From Virgibacillus necropolis (lineage in GTDB: Bacteria; Bacillota; Bacilli; Bacillales; Amphibacillaceae): DNA of 64,000 nt. Below the pieces are notes generated by a model, which was not told where the DNA came from, ran no database searches, and saw only the letters and a list, made by a program, of their open reading frames with translations. Where the stretch lies: positions 4,216,001 through 4,280,000 of the forward strand of contig NZ_CP022437.1 of NCBI RefSeq assembly GCF_002224365.1, written 5' to 3'. Shown here in pieces: positions 34,314 through 42,675 of the stretch. The position numbers were made by a program, and so were the translations under genes. The number at the start of each line of letters is the position of its first letter. Position 1 is the stretch's first letter.

Positions 34314-34939
34314 TTAACTTTCTTATCAGTGCGAAAAAGACTTGATAGTTTCGTTTCTTCTTTTACAAAAATTCTTTTATAATTCTCCTTATGCATTATC
34401 AAACTTAAGACAAATAATACAAACGCAATGATTCCTGGTGTCATTCCTAAAAAAACAAAGGATGTCACAACGAATGCAATGTACATAAGAAGCACGCCAA
34501 TTACCAAATAATCTGTGACCAGTGTAAAAAGAAATAATACCCCTATACAAATTACTGCGACTTTCCAATCAATTGCTAGGAAGGCACCTACTAATGAAGC
34601 AGTCCCCTTTCCGCCTCTAAAATTCATGGTGATTGGATAGTTATGACCAATTACGATAAACAATGTATTAATATACACGAAAATAATCGTGGTTTCACCC
34701 GTTATGCCACTATTAGTTAAAATATATAATAAAAATAATATCGAAATTGTGGCTTTAAAAACATCAATTAACGCTACTATTATGCCATATTTCCATCCCA
34801 ATATTATGGTCGTATTTGATGCACCTGAATTCTTCACCCCAGATTTCTTGATATCAACCCTTTTGAACTTACCCACTAGTTGTGACCCGTGAATACATCC
34901 AAATAAATAACCAATGACTATACTTAGAAAGTAAAACAT
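34307..34939 (-). CDS. plsY: PlsY-family glycerol-3-phosphate acyltransferase
   Basis: This integral membrane acyltransferase uses acyl-phosphate to acylate glycerol-3-phosphate, the first step of phospholipid synthesis. The 210-residue protein shows diverged motif 1 (KSGVKNSGASNTT, normally SGNxGATN) and well-kept motif 2 (GHNYPITMNFRGGKGTAS). The divergence suggests a paralogue next to the housekeeping PlsY. The start follows GGGGAGGG at good spacing. Confidence 0.8.
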   Translation of the reverse strand: MFYFLSIVIGYLFGCIHGSQLVGKFKRVDIKKSGVKNSGASNTTIILGWKYGIIVALIDVFKATISILFLLYILTNSGITGETTIIFVYINTLFIVIGHNYPITMNFRGGKGTASLVGAFLAIDWKVAVICIGVLFLFTLVTDYLVIGVLLMYIAFVVTSFVFLGMTPGIIAFVLFVLSLIMHKENYKRIFVKEETKLSSLFRTDKKVKF

Positions 34940-35111
34940 CTTCTCCCTCCCCTCTATAATAGAGTAGCATCAACTGGTTTTTGAAACATCCTTTATTACG
35001 AAAAATGATGGTAAAAGTTTCATTCTTTAACTACTACCAAACTCAATTGATTTGCTTTTCGTAAATTTGGTATGATAGTGGTATACGAATTATTAAGGGG
35101 AACTATGAGAT

Positions 35112-35681
35112 TTGAAAAAAATAAACAAAGACATCCTAACATGGATGATCATCATAGCATTTTTTGGAGCAGTTGTTTTTCTATACAACAAAGTAAATAA
35201 TCATTATGTCGATTTGGGTGAAGATGCGTCTCCACCAATGAAACTTCATCCTATAGTAGAAAAAAAGAAGGATAAACTACTAGAAAAAACTGCTTCCATT
35301 GGGATTGACGTCGTGATTACAGAAAAGTGGCGTTCCAATGAGCGGCAAAATAAACTATATGCGCAAGGTAGAACAGAAAACGGGAACATTGTTACCCATG
35401 CAGAGGGCGGGGAATCTTATCATAATTACGGATTAGCAATTGATTATGCTATACGAAATGAGAATGATACAATCATTTGGAACATATCCTATGACGGAAA
35501 TAATAATGGTGAAAAGGATTGGTTTGAAGTAGCGGAAATTGCTAAAGATCTTGGGTTTGAGTGGGGCGGTGACTGGCGTAACTTTAAAGACTATCCACAT
35601 TTACAGATGGATTTCGGTTTAAGTATTAGTCAGCTACAAAGTGGTTTACGACCAACTAATGAAGATAAAAAAGAAGAATAA
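35112..35681 (+). CDS. cwlK: CwlK-like peptidoglycan L-Ala-D-Glu endopeptidase (M15C)
   Basis: The enzyme trims peptidoglycan stem peptides outside the cell. An N-terminal membrane anchor (about residues 9-26) precedes a VanY-type zinc domain. The zinc ligands are His and Asp in SYHNYGLAIDYA and His in DYPHLQM, with Arg in KWRSNERQNKLYAQGRT and the Asp/Glu of DWFEVAEIAKDLGFEWGGDW. The length of 189 residues fits. The only plausible start is the TTG at 35112, with AAGGGG about 11 nt upstream. Confidence 0.87.
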   Translation: MKKINKDILTWMIIIAFFGAVVFLYNKVNNHYVDLGEDASPPMKLHPIVEKKKDKLLEKTASIGIDVVITEKWRSNERQNKLYAQGRTENGNIVTHAEGGESYHNYGLAIDYAIRNENDTIIWNISYDGNNNGEKDWFEVAEIAKDLGFEWGGDWRNFKDYPHLQMDFGLSISQLQSGLRPTNEDKKEE

Positions 35682-35691
35682 GACAAACAAA

Positions 35692-35743
35692 TGGACAGAA
35701 ACCATACAAGAAATTATACTGAGATTATCTCGAATTAGAGATA
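35692..35743 (+). promoter_or_regulatory. Promoter and MhqR-type operator of the dioxygenase gene
   Basis: TGGACA (35692-35697) and TATACT (35715-35720) are 17 bp apart. TATCTCGAATTAGAGATA (35726-35743) follows at once, a near-perfect palindrome that agrees with the MhqR operator of B. subtilis (core ATCTCGAAT...AGAT). MhqR is a MarR-type repressor released by quinones and diamide. Confidence 0.8.
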
Positions 35744-35765
35744 GTTTCAGCAAGGAGGAAAACCC

Positions 35766-36743
35766 ATGGAATTAAAAGGAATTCACCACGTATCTGCGAT
35801 AACAGCAAATGCAAAACAAAACTATGACTTTTACACAACTATATTAGGAATGCGTCTTGTGAAAAAGACTATAAACCAAGATGATCCATCGGTGTATCAC
35901 TTATTTTACGCAGATGAGATTGGGAACCCTGGAACTGATTTAACATTTTTTGAAATACCACATGCCGGGACAACCTATCAAGGATTTGGCAGTATTTCTG
36001 GTACGTCATTACGCGTACCAAATGATGAGGCATTAGCGTTTTGGCAAACCCACTTTACAGAATTTGATGTCGATCATGATGGAATTATTGAACAAGGAGG
36101 TCGAAAAGTCATTCATTTTCGTGATCCTGAACAACAGCGTTTAGCGCTTGTATCTGACGAAACCAATATCGGAGTCAAGGGTGGAAAACCGTGGATTCGA
36201 AGTAGTGTTCCAGCCGACAAAGGAATTATTGGGCTTGGACCAACCACGTTAACAGTCGATAACCCTGCACCAACCATGGCAATTTTGACTGAAATATTAA
36301 CATTTAAGCAGACTGGAAGCTATCCATCATTGATAGATGGACAAGACGACATCCTTGTATTTTCTACAGGTGAGGGCGGGACTGGTGCAGAAGTGCATAT
36401 AGAGCCTCGAAAGGATCTATCAAAAGAGCGCCCTGGACGTGGAAGTGTTCACCATGTTGCATTTCGTGTGGATAACGAGGAAGAATTAGCCAAATGGAAA
36501 GACCGCTTGGTGGGAGCACGTATTCCAAACTCCGGACTCGTAGACCGCTTTTACTTCAAATCGCTTTATTTTAGAGAGCCAAATGGCATACTATTTGAAT
36601 TAGCAACAGATGGGCCTGGATTCGCTACAGACGAAGATAGTGAACAGTTAGGTGAATCATTAGCACTTCCACCACTTTTTGAAGATCGCCGGAAAGAAAT
36701 TGAAGCAAAGCTGGAGCCACTAGATACCAAAAGACCGCGTTGA
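35766..36743 (+). CDS. mhqO: Ring-cleaving dioxygenase of the MhqO/MhqA/MhqE group
   Basis: This vicinal-oxygen-chelate protein of 325 residues has two glyoxalase-type modules. The probable metal ligands are His in GIHHVSAITAN, His in GSVHHVAFRV and Glu in ILFELATDGPGF. Relatives in B. subtilis (YdfO, YkcA, YodE) belong to the MhqR regulon and open the ring of hydroquinone-like toxicants. The MhqR-type operator upstream supports that role; which paralogue it is remains open. The ATG follows AAGGAGG. Confidence 0.88.
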   Translation: MELKGIHHVSAITANAKQNYDFYTTILGMRLVKKTINQDDPSVYHLFYADEIGNPGTDLTFFEIPHAGTTYQGFGSISGTSLRVPNDEALAFWQTHFTEFDVDHDGIIEQGGRKVIHFRDPEQQRLALVSDETNIGVKGGKPWIRSSVPADKGIIGLGPTTLTVDNPAPTMAILTEILTFKQTGSYPSLIDGQDDILVFSTGEGGTGAEVHIEPRKDLSKERPGRGSVHHVAFRVDNEEELAKWKDRLVGARIPNSGLVDRFYFKSLYFREPNGILFELATDGPGFATDEDSEQLGESLALPPLFEDRRKEIEAKLEPLDTKRPR

Positions 36744-36761
36744 ATAAAACGCGGCCTTTTG
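36733..36761 (+). terminator. Terminator of the dioxygenase gene
   Basis: A CCGCGTT / AACGCGG stem is followed by CCTTTTGTTT. It overlaps the stop codon region. Confidence 0.8.
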
Positions 36762-36762
36762 T

Positions 36763-36924
36763 TTATCCATGATTTTCGTTCGAATGATCTGCGTCTTTTT
36801 CATTTTTATCTTCTGGCAATTCATCAATCGAATGCTTAAAAGCATAGCCTTTGTTAATTGTAATTAACGTTAAAATCAACACCACCAGTATAATTGCGAT
36901 TCCCAAAACGATATAACCCGTCAT
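36763..36924 (-). CDS. ytzI: YtzI-like small membrane protein
   Basis: This 53-codon frame encodes one membrane helix (about residues 4-23), then NKGYAFKHSIDELPED and a hydrophilic tail rich in Asp, Glu and Asn. The pattern, one helix then KGYxxKHxID, matches the short YtzI family of Bacillaceae, whose function is unknown. GAAGGGG lies 8 nt before the ATG at 36924. It starts 18 bp after the stop codon of the GNAT gene, so it is probably co-transcribed with it. Confidence 0.75.
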   Translation of the reverse strand: MTGYIVLGIAIILVVLILTLITINKGYAFKHSIDELPEDKNEKDADHSNENHG

Positions 36925-36942
36925 ACTTAGTACCCCTTCACC

Positions 36943-37371
36943 TTACTTTATATATTTCACATAGCAATTATTTTCTTTTATCCAGCCTTTTCGTGTGAAG
37001 AAATCAATAACATCTAGATAATCTGGAGAGATTTCAACTTGCATGTACACTAAATCATTCTGACTTGCAACCTGCTCCAATTTTTTATATAGATGTTCAT
37101 TTAACCCTTTTTTCCTGTAGGTATTATTGATGGTAAACTTTTTCACTTTAATCCCTTTGCTATCTGTATCTATAGTGAAAAATATAAAAGCAAGTACTTC
37201 TCCTGACTTTTCGATAATAAACCACTTAGAGGTTGTTTCTGAGAGTGATTCCTTATAAAAATCTTCTTCTATTATACTATCATTGTCGGCTAAATGCATG
37301 TTCTCTTTCGAATGAAATAAATGGTTAATTTCGTTATAGTCACTTGCTTGCGGTATTCTAATTTTGAACAT
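36943..37371 (-). CDS. GNAT-family N-acetyltransferase
   Basis: The 142-residue protein has a GNAT start (FKIRIPQASDYNEINHLF), the CoA-binding region KKFTINNTYRKKGLNEHLY and a terminal FFTRKGW. The substrate is unknown. The frame extends to 37449 inside panE, but AAGGAG lies at good spacing before the ATG at 37371, just after the panE stop, so I place the start there. Confidence 0.8.
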   Translation of the reverse strand: MFKIRIPQASDYNEINHLFHSKENMHLADNDSIIEEDFYKESLSETTSKWFIIEKSGEVLAFIFFTIDTDSKGIKVKKFTINNTYRKKGLNEHLYKKLEQVASQNDLVYMQVEISPDYLDVIDFFTRKGWIKENNCYVKYIK

Positions 37372-37384
37372 CGATTTTAACTCC

Positions 37385-38299
37385 TTACTGCTTTTCAAAT
37401 GGTTTAATTGAACCATAGATTGTCTCGGTGTATGGTATATCAACACCAACTGCTTTAGCTAATCGGATTGCACCGCCCTGCAAATGATCAACTTCAAGTG
37501 TCAGTCCTTTTCTACGGTCTTGGTGCATAGATGAGGTCGCTTCAGCTGGTAAATTTAGCAACTTGTCTTTAGCAGCTTCTACCTCTTCTTCTAAAATTTC
37601 CACGTTATATGCTTTTGCTAAAACTTTCATTTCCTGTAAAATCATTTCTGCAATTCGAAATGTATCCGCCTCTTCACGGATTGGTCCAATCGATAGATTA
37701 GTTGCTGTAGTAATCCCAGAAAATGCAGTGATAAACATATACTTTTTCCATAATTCTTTTAAAATAGTTTTATTGTTCGTTCCAGTAATAGTTGTTTTCT
37801 CTAAAACATCTTCTAGCTCTTGGCAAATCGTCGTTTGTGTAGGTTGTAATGGTCCAAAAATCAGGTCATCAAAATCACTTGAATGAATAACATGCCCATC
37901 ACCATTTAGAGTTGAAATAATAAAGGAAAGTCCACCAAGAATAAAGTCTTTTCCTAGTTGATCCTGTAGCATGCTAATATGTTCAATCCCATTTAGTACA
38001 GGTAACACATGTGCGCCTTTTTCAGTCAACGTTTTTAAGCTATCAAGCGTCCCCTGAATGTGATAGCCTTTTACACTGACAAGGACAAGATCCGCATGTT
38101 CAATTTCTGTTGGGCTTGTCGCAATCTTCGGATCTAATAATTCGTAATCCCCTTTTGGACTATAAACTTTGATACCTTTATCCTGCAATTGCTTAGCACG
38201 CTTTTCGCGAACCAAAAAGGTTACATTTGCCCCACCTTCATGAAAGCGGCTTCCGAAGTATGCTCCAAGTGCTCCAGCGCCAATTATTACAATATCCAT
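37385..38299 (-). CDS. panE: 2-dehydropantoate 2-reductase
   Basis: This NADPH-dependent ketopantoate reductase of pantothenate/CoA synthesis has 304 residues. It has the Rossmann motif VIIGAGALGAYFG (residues 4-16), the catalytic Lys in ELWKKYMFI and the C-terminal MHQDRRKGLTLEVDHLQGG with Glu-Asp/Asn substrate contacts. The ATG follows GGAGGGG. It heads a minus-strand set with the GNAT and YtzI-like genes. Confidence 0.92.
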   Translation of the reverse strand: MDIVIIGAGALGAYFGSRFHEGGANVTFLVREKRAKQLQDKGIKVYSPKGDYELLDPKIATSPTEIEHADLVLVSVKGYHIQGTLDSLKTLTEKGAHVLPVLNGIEHISMLQDQLGKDFILGGLSFIISTLNGDGHVIHSSDFDDLIFGPLQPTQTTICQELEDVLEKTTITGTNNKTILKELWKKYMFITAFSGITTATNLSIGPIREEADTFRIAEMILQEMKVLAKAYNVEILEEEVEAAKDKLLNLPAEATSSMHQDRRKGLTLEVDHLQGGAIRLAKAVGVDIPYTETIYGSIKPFEKQ

Positions 38300-38724
38300 T
38301 TATACCCCTCCATTGATACGATTTGTTGTTATCGTACCTTTTTTCTACTCACTTTGTCTATTATCTACTTTAATTTATGTATACAGTATACTTCCCAAAG
38401 CAAATATGGAGCATATCCAAGGATAAGATATAATACATAAGAAATTAATGGGATGGAACAGCTTAGTTGTCTTATAGAGGATATTTGCTCATTTATTTAA
38501 AATTATCTAAATATACCGTGTTTGAGAAAAAATAAATATATCGATATTATTATAGAGTGTCTGCTTGAAAGAAATATCACTATACATAACCAACTATTTT
38601 TTTCAATAAAATTTGGTCATTAATACCTAGTTCAGTAGACATGACACAAGATAAAAGGTGGGGTATTGATTAAATTTTAAATTCACTCAATGCTCTTTAA
38701 AATTAAGGGGAGGTCATTTAGAAC
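38300..38724. other. AT-rich intergenic region before ehuB, with one palindrome
   Basis: This 425-bp stretch separates divergent panE and ehuB. A 13-bp palindrome GTATACAGTATAC lies at 38379-38391. A GGGTAT at 38661 resembles a sigma-B -10 box but has no matching -35. I see no other gene or RNA. The length suggests that the osmoregulated ehu promoter and its sites lie here, but I cannot pinpoint them. Confidence 0.5.
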
Positions 38725-39612
38725 ATGAAGAAATTAGTAGTCGTTTCCATGTTTTGTTTTTCACTTATTTTATTAGCAGCCTGTGGTTCTGAGGAATCAA
38801 GTGGTTCTAGTGAGGGTAGTGAAGATTTATTAACACAGTTGAAGGAGAAAGGTACAGTAACCGTTGGATTTGCCAATGAAAAACCGTACGCATATCAAGA
38901 AGATGGTGAATTAAAAGGAGCTGCGGTAGATATCGCAACAGCAGTTTTCAAGGAACTTGGCATTCATACCGTTGAAGGAAAATTAGCGGACTTTAGCCAG
39001 CTCATTCCTGGGCTAAATGCAGGTAAATTTGACGTAATTACAGCAGGAATGGCAATAAACCCTGACCGTTGCGAAAATGCCGACTTTGGCGAACCAGAAA
39101 TGATGTATGGTGAAGGATTGGTTGTTCAGGCTGGAAACCCGTTAGATCTTCACAGTTATAAAGATATTGCGGATAATCCAGATGCAACGGTCGTGATCAT
39201 GCAAGGAGCTACAGAAAATGAGTATGTTAAATCTGAAGGTGTAAGTGAAGATCAAATTCAAAGTGCATCCGATATTCCAGCAACATTCTCTGCAGTATCA
39301 TCAGGTCGTGCATCTGCGACAACTGGTACAGAAATGTCACTTAAAATGGCTTTGGAAACTTCTAACTCAGATAACCTAGAGTTCGTTTCTGATTTCGAAC
39401 AACCTGATATTGAAGGTATTCCAAGCTATGGTGCTGCTGCATTCCATAAGGATAGTGACACACTACGTGAAGCATATAATGAAAAATTAGCTGAACTTAA
39501 AGAAGATGGAACAGTAAAAGAGCTTTTAGAAGCAAATGGCTTTAGTGCTGAGAACAATTCAGTACCAGCAGATATTACAACTGAGGGTATCTGTAGTGGT
39601 GAACAGTATTAA
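38725..39612 (+). CDS. ehuB: Ectoine/hydroxyectoine ABC transporter binding protein EhuB
   Basis: The 295-residue lipoprotein (lipobox LLAAC) captures ectoine and 5-hydroxyectoine outside the cell. The amino-acid-type binding fold is evident (TVTVGFANEKPYAYQEDGEL, LIPGLNAGKFDVITAGMAIN). EhuB-specific traits are the PDRCENADF segment, whose Cys may pair with the late Cys in EGICSGEQY, and the gene order. The ATG follows GGGGAGGTC. The encoded transporter serves osmoprotection and perhaps ectoine use as a nutrient. Confidence 0.9.
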   Translation: MKKLVVVSMFCFSLILLAACGSEESSGSSEGSEDLLTQLKEKGTVTVGFANEKPYAYQEDGELKGAAVDIATAVFKELGIHTVEGKLADFSQLIPGLNAGKFDVITAGMAINPDRCENADFGEPEMMYGEGLVVQAGNPLDLHSYKDIADNPDATVVIMQGATENEYVKSEGVSEDQIQSASDIPATFSAVSSGRASATTGTEMSLKMALETSNSDNLEFVSDFEQPDIEGIPSYGAAAFHKDSDTLREAYNEKLAELKEDGTVKELLEANGFSAENNSVPADITTEGICSGEQY

Positions 39613-39638
39613 CTATTTTAGAATAGAAACATAGACTC

Positions 39639-39687
39639 CATAGGGTCTGGCTCCCTCACCCAGGGGGTCAGACCCTATGCTTTTTTT
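39639..39687 (+). terminator. Hairpin with T-run between ehuB and ehuC
   Basis: CATAGGGTCTG pairs with CAGACCCTATG, an inner GC stem extends it, and seven T follow. Lying inside the operon, it should act as a partial terminator that gives more binding protein than permease. Confidence 0.8.
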
Positions 39688-39708
39688 AATGAAATCAACA
39701 AAGAAGGA

Positions 39709-40377
39709 GTGATTACCATCGATGCAATAATTGAGATTTTTCCCGTTTTAATGAAGGGTGTAGAAATAACAGTTACGGTTCTTCTCGCCTCAGTAGTTTT
39801 GGGGTATCTAATGGCATTTATTGCAGGTTTCTGCCGCCTTTCATCTAATGTTATCCTCCGAAAATTCACAGGATTTTATGTTGAAGTTTTTCGTGGGACA
39901 TCATTAATCGTGCAATTATTCTGGCTTTACTATGCGCTACCAATTTTGTTTGGCATCGAAATAGGTAGTAACTTTTGGGCTGGTGTACTAGCAATCTCAT
40001 TAAACTATGGAGCATATATGTCTGAAGTCGTTCGTAGCTCGATTCTATCTGTAGCAAAAGGGCAAACAGAGGCCTCTACAGCACTAAACATGTCACGCTT
40101 TCAACGCATGAGACTCGTAATCTTCCCTCAAGCAGTTCGGATGATGCTTCCAGAATTCGGTAACTATCTCATTCTAATGTTAAAGTCTACATCCCTCGTC
40201 TCCTTAATAGGTATGATGGACATTTTATATTACGGTGATATTTTACGAAGCTCCAATCTTTCTCAAGCACCAACTGTTTATCTGTTAGTACTAGTATTCT
40301 ATTTTATTCTTGCCTTACCGCTAATTTGGCTTACCAAGAAAATGGAAAGTGCTTCTAAGAAAGGGGTGGCAAGCTAA
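39709..40377 (+). CDS. ehuC: Ectoine/hydroxyectoine ABC transporter permease EhuC
   Basis: This amino-acid-type ABC permease of 222 residues has about five membrane segments and the ATPase-contact EAA loop (KGQTEASTALNMSRFQRMRLVIFPQAVRMMLP in parts). It pairs with EhuD. The start is uncertain: the GTG at 39709 overlaps AAGGAG, whereas that site is best spaced for the in-frame ATC at 39718. The next in-frame ATG, at 39751, would cut into the first helix. Confidence 0.88.
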   Translation: MITIDAIIEIFPVLMKGVEITVTVLLASVVLGYLMAFIAGFCRLSSNVILRKFTGFYVEVFRGTSLIVQLFWLYYALPILFGIEIGSNFWAGVLAISLNYGAYMSEVVRSSILSVAKGQTEASTALNMSRFQRMRLVIFPQAVRMMLPEFGNYLILMLKSTSLVSLIGMMDILYYGDILRSSNLSQAPTVYLLVLVFYFILALPLIWLTKKMESASKKGVAS

Positions 40378-41069
40378 TGAATTGGAGCTGGGATATATTC
40401 TTCGAGTCCTTTCCTATAATTATAGAAGGTCTCGGAATAACAATTGCACTTACAATTGCATGTTATTTATTTGCATTACTATTTGGATTTGTCTGGACCC
40501 TATTGAGACAAATCCCTATAAAGCCAGTTAGATGGATTTTATTGTGGATTATGGAGTTCATTCGTTCCACACCACCACTTGTGCAGTTATTTTTCATTTA
40601 CTATGCATGGCCAATGGTACCTGTAGTTGGAATGACATTAGACCCCTTCACAAGTGCAGTGCTCGGACTAGGTATTCACTACAGCACGTATATTGGTGAG
40701 GTGTATCGAACTGGAATTAATAGTGTTGATAAAGGACAATGGGAAGCATCCAGAGCACTAAACTTTTCAACGAGAAGAAAATGGACAAAAATTATTCTGC
40801 CACAGGCTATACCCCCAACCATTCCAATGCTGGGAAATTATTTAATCATTATGTTTAAAGAAGTTCCACTAGCATCAACGATCGGAGTTGTTGGTATTCT
40901 AGCAATGGCAAATAATTATGGTGCTGATCACTGGAGATATTTAGAACCACTAACAATTGTGGCAATCTTATTTCTTGTGTTAAGCTATCCGTCTGCAATC
41001 TTAGTTAATAAACTTGAACGTAAATTTAACAGACGATTTGATAAAAAAGGAGCTGTTAGTAATGACTGA
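40377..41069 (+). CDS. ehuD: Ectoine/hydroxyectoine ABC transporter permease EhuD
   Basis: This is the second permease of 230 residues, homologous to EhuC, with the EAA loop DKGQWEASRALNFSTRRKWTKIILPQAIPP in parts. Its ATG overlaps the ehuC stop codon (TAATG), so translation is coupled. AAGGGGTGG is the ribosome site. Confidence 0.88.
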   Translation: MNWSWDIFFESFPIIIEGLGITIALTIACYLFALLFGFVWTLLRQIPIKPVRWILLWIMEFIRSTPPLVQLFFIYYAWPMVPVVGMTLDPFTSAVLGLGIHYSTYIGEVYRTGINSVDKGQWEASRALNFSTRRKWTKIILPQAIPPTIPMLGNYLIIMFKEVPLASTIGVVGILAMANNYGADHWRYLEPLTIVAILFLVLSYPSAILVNKLERKFNRRFDKKGAVSND

Positions 41070-41832
41070 ACCTATTGTTAGTTACCAGGATGTTCATAAA
41101 TCTTTTGGTGATGTGGAAGTACTTAAGGGAATTGACTTAGATATTAAACCTGCTGAAAAGGTTGCAATTATCGGTCCAAGTGGTTCTGGTAAAACAACTA
41201 TTATTCGAATGCTGATGACACTTGAACAACCTACACAGGGAAGCATCATTGTTGATGGGAAAAACCTGTGGCACATGAAGAAGGGAGAACAACTTGTCCC
41301 CGCAAATGAAAAACATTTACGCCAAGTACGCGGTGATATCGGAATGGTGTTCCAACACTTTAACCTTTTCCCACATATGACCATCTTGGAAAACTGTATG
41401 ACAGCACCAATTCATGTGCAAAAAGAAAACAAAGAATCAGCTAAAAACCATTCAATTGAAATGCTAGAAAAGGTTGGACTAGGCGATAAGTTAGATAATT
41501 ATCCAAACCAGCTTTCAGGTGGACAAAAGCAACGTGTAGCAATGGCCCGAGCATTGGTAATGCGGCCTAAGATTATGTTATTTGATGAGGTTACGTCTGC
41601 TTTAGATCCAGAATTAGTCGGCGAGGTGCTTGAAGTAATTCGCGAAATCGCTAAAGAAGGGGAAATGGCAATGGTACTCGTTACCCACGAGATGGAATTT
41701 GCTCGTGATATTGCTGACAGGATCCTATTTCTCGACGGTGGCGTAATTGCAAAAGAAGGCCCACCGATGGAGGTTCTTGAGGATTCTGATAATGAAAGAC
41801 TGCAAAGCTTTTTACACCGGTTTAGGACTTAG
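41062..41832 (+). CDS. ehuA: Ectoine/hydroxyectoine ABC transporter ATPase EhuA
   Basis: This ATPase of 256 residues has Walker A GPSGSGKTT (about 37-45), the signature LSGGQKQRVAMARAL, Walker B IMLFDEVTSALDP and the switch His in VTHEMEFA. I chose the ATG at 41062 after AAAGGAG; it overlaps the end of ehuD by 8 nt (ATGACTGA). The strong terminator at 41838 ends the operon. Confidence 0.9.
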   Translation: MTEPIVSYQDVHKSFGDVEVLKGIDLDIKPAEKVAIIGPSGSGKTTIIRMLMTLEQPTQGSIIVDGKNLWHMKKGEQLVPANEKHLRQVRGDIGMVFQHFNLFPHMTILENCMTAPIHVQKENKESAKNHSIEMLEKVGLGDKLDNYPNQLSGGQKQRVAMARALVMRPKIMLFDEVTSALDPELVGEVLEVIREIAKEGEMAMVLVTHEMEFARDIADRILFLDGGVIAKEGPPMEVLEDSDNERLQSFLHRFRT

Positions 41833-41837
41833 ATATG

Positions 41838-41881
41838 GAAAAGCTGACTCCGGGATGAGGGATCCTGGAGTCAGCTTTTTT
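41838..41881 (+). terminator. Terminator of ehuBCDA
   Basis: AAAAGCTGACTCC pairs with GGAGTCAGCTTTT and is followed by further T. The loop carries a second small dyad (GGGATGAGGGATCCT). Confidence 0.9.
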
Positions 41882-41898
41882 ATCTGATCTTTACCATA

Positions 41899-42368
41899 GG
41901 CTGTTTTCGCATAGTTTGTTGCTAATATCACCATAGTTGATATAAAATGCGACATTGGTGCTGGTTTTGCTGATTGGACAACTGTTCAGGAAAACCCACT
42001 TCGCTTTCGAGGCCATTGAAAAAGGTAAGTGTAGTACAAAATATGTGGATCTACCGTCGCATCCTCGAATATACTTCGCTTTCCGCGGGCGAGTGGCGAG
42101 CCTCCTCGGACTGCCGTCCTGCGGGGTCTCGCCGATCTCTTACTTCCCGCAGGAGTCTCCGTATATTCGAGGATGCTAAGTTAAAGTGAAATGTTAAATT
42201 TTTAAAATCCACACTTTTTCAGTGCCCTCTTAGCTTTCTCACAGCATAAGGAAGGCTTCCTTGAAAAGGCATCGCACGAAGAAAAAATGCTTTTCTTTTC
42301 GACTAGTCTTCGTGGATCTCCTTCACTGGGTTTTTGCTTAACAACTTCAATTTACTTGATCACTGCTT
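41899..42368. repeat. Element D copy 2, interrupted by element A and a fragment of element C
   Basis: The outer parts (41899-42008 and about 42301-42368) match the inverse of 1139-1390, for example CATAGTTTGTTGCTAATATC at the left and AGTCTTCGTGGAT then CTCCTTCACTGG at the right. Element A fills 42009-42229. A C-like fragment (GGAAGGCTTCCTTGAAAAGG, also found near 8075) fills about 42241-42300. No coding signal is present. Confidence 0.65.
42009..42229. repeat. Element A copy 2 (221 bp)
   Basis: The ends are GAGGCCATTGAAAA and TTTTCAGTGCCCTC, which match as inverted repeats at 12 of 14 positions. The interior carries CGCATCCTCGAATATAC and GTATATTCGAGGATGC and is nearly identical to 815-1034, in the same orientation on the plus strand. 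Confidence 0.75.
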
Positions 42369-42397
42369 GCTTTTATTATAAAAATAGCATTCAATTT

Positions 42398-42590
42398 ATG
42401 GCAGTTGATTGGAGCGGAGGGCAGTCGACTCCTGCGGGAGGATAGGCATAGGTGAGACCCCGCAGTGCGACAGCACGAGGAGGCTCACCAGCCGCCCGCG
42501 GAAAGCGACTGCCCGCAGCGGAAATCAACCAGCCTTACGTCGCATTTTATATTTTTCGTGTCAAAAACAACAATCTTTTAGTAAACAGCA
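42398..42590. repeat. Element B copy 2 (uninterrupted)
   Basis: The 193-bp element runs from ATGGCAGTTGATTGGAGCGG to CAATCTTTTAGTAAACAGC. The two ends match as imperfect inverted repeats of about 37 bp (GTTGATT, GGGCAGTCG and GCGG in register). The GC-rich core includes CTCCTGCGGGAGGATAGG and CACGAGGAGGCTCACC. It lies next to element D copy 2, as at the left-hand locus but inverted. Confidence 0.7.
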
Positions 42591-42675
42591 TTACTGTAAA
42601 AGTTACCAGTTCTGTCTACTAGCATAAAACTACCTGGGTAAAGATATAACCTGCCTTACTTATAGCCATTCACTA

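Noticed and set aside
38641-38670. Sigma-B promoter upstream of ehuB (GGGTAT)
   Set aside because: No GTTT-like -35 lies 12-14 bp upstream.
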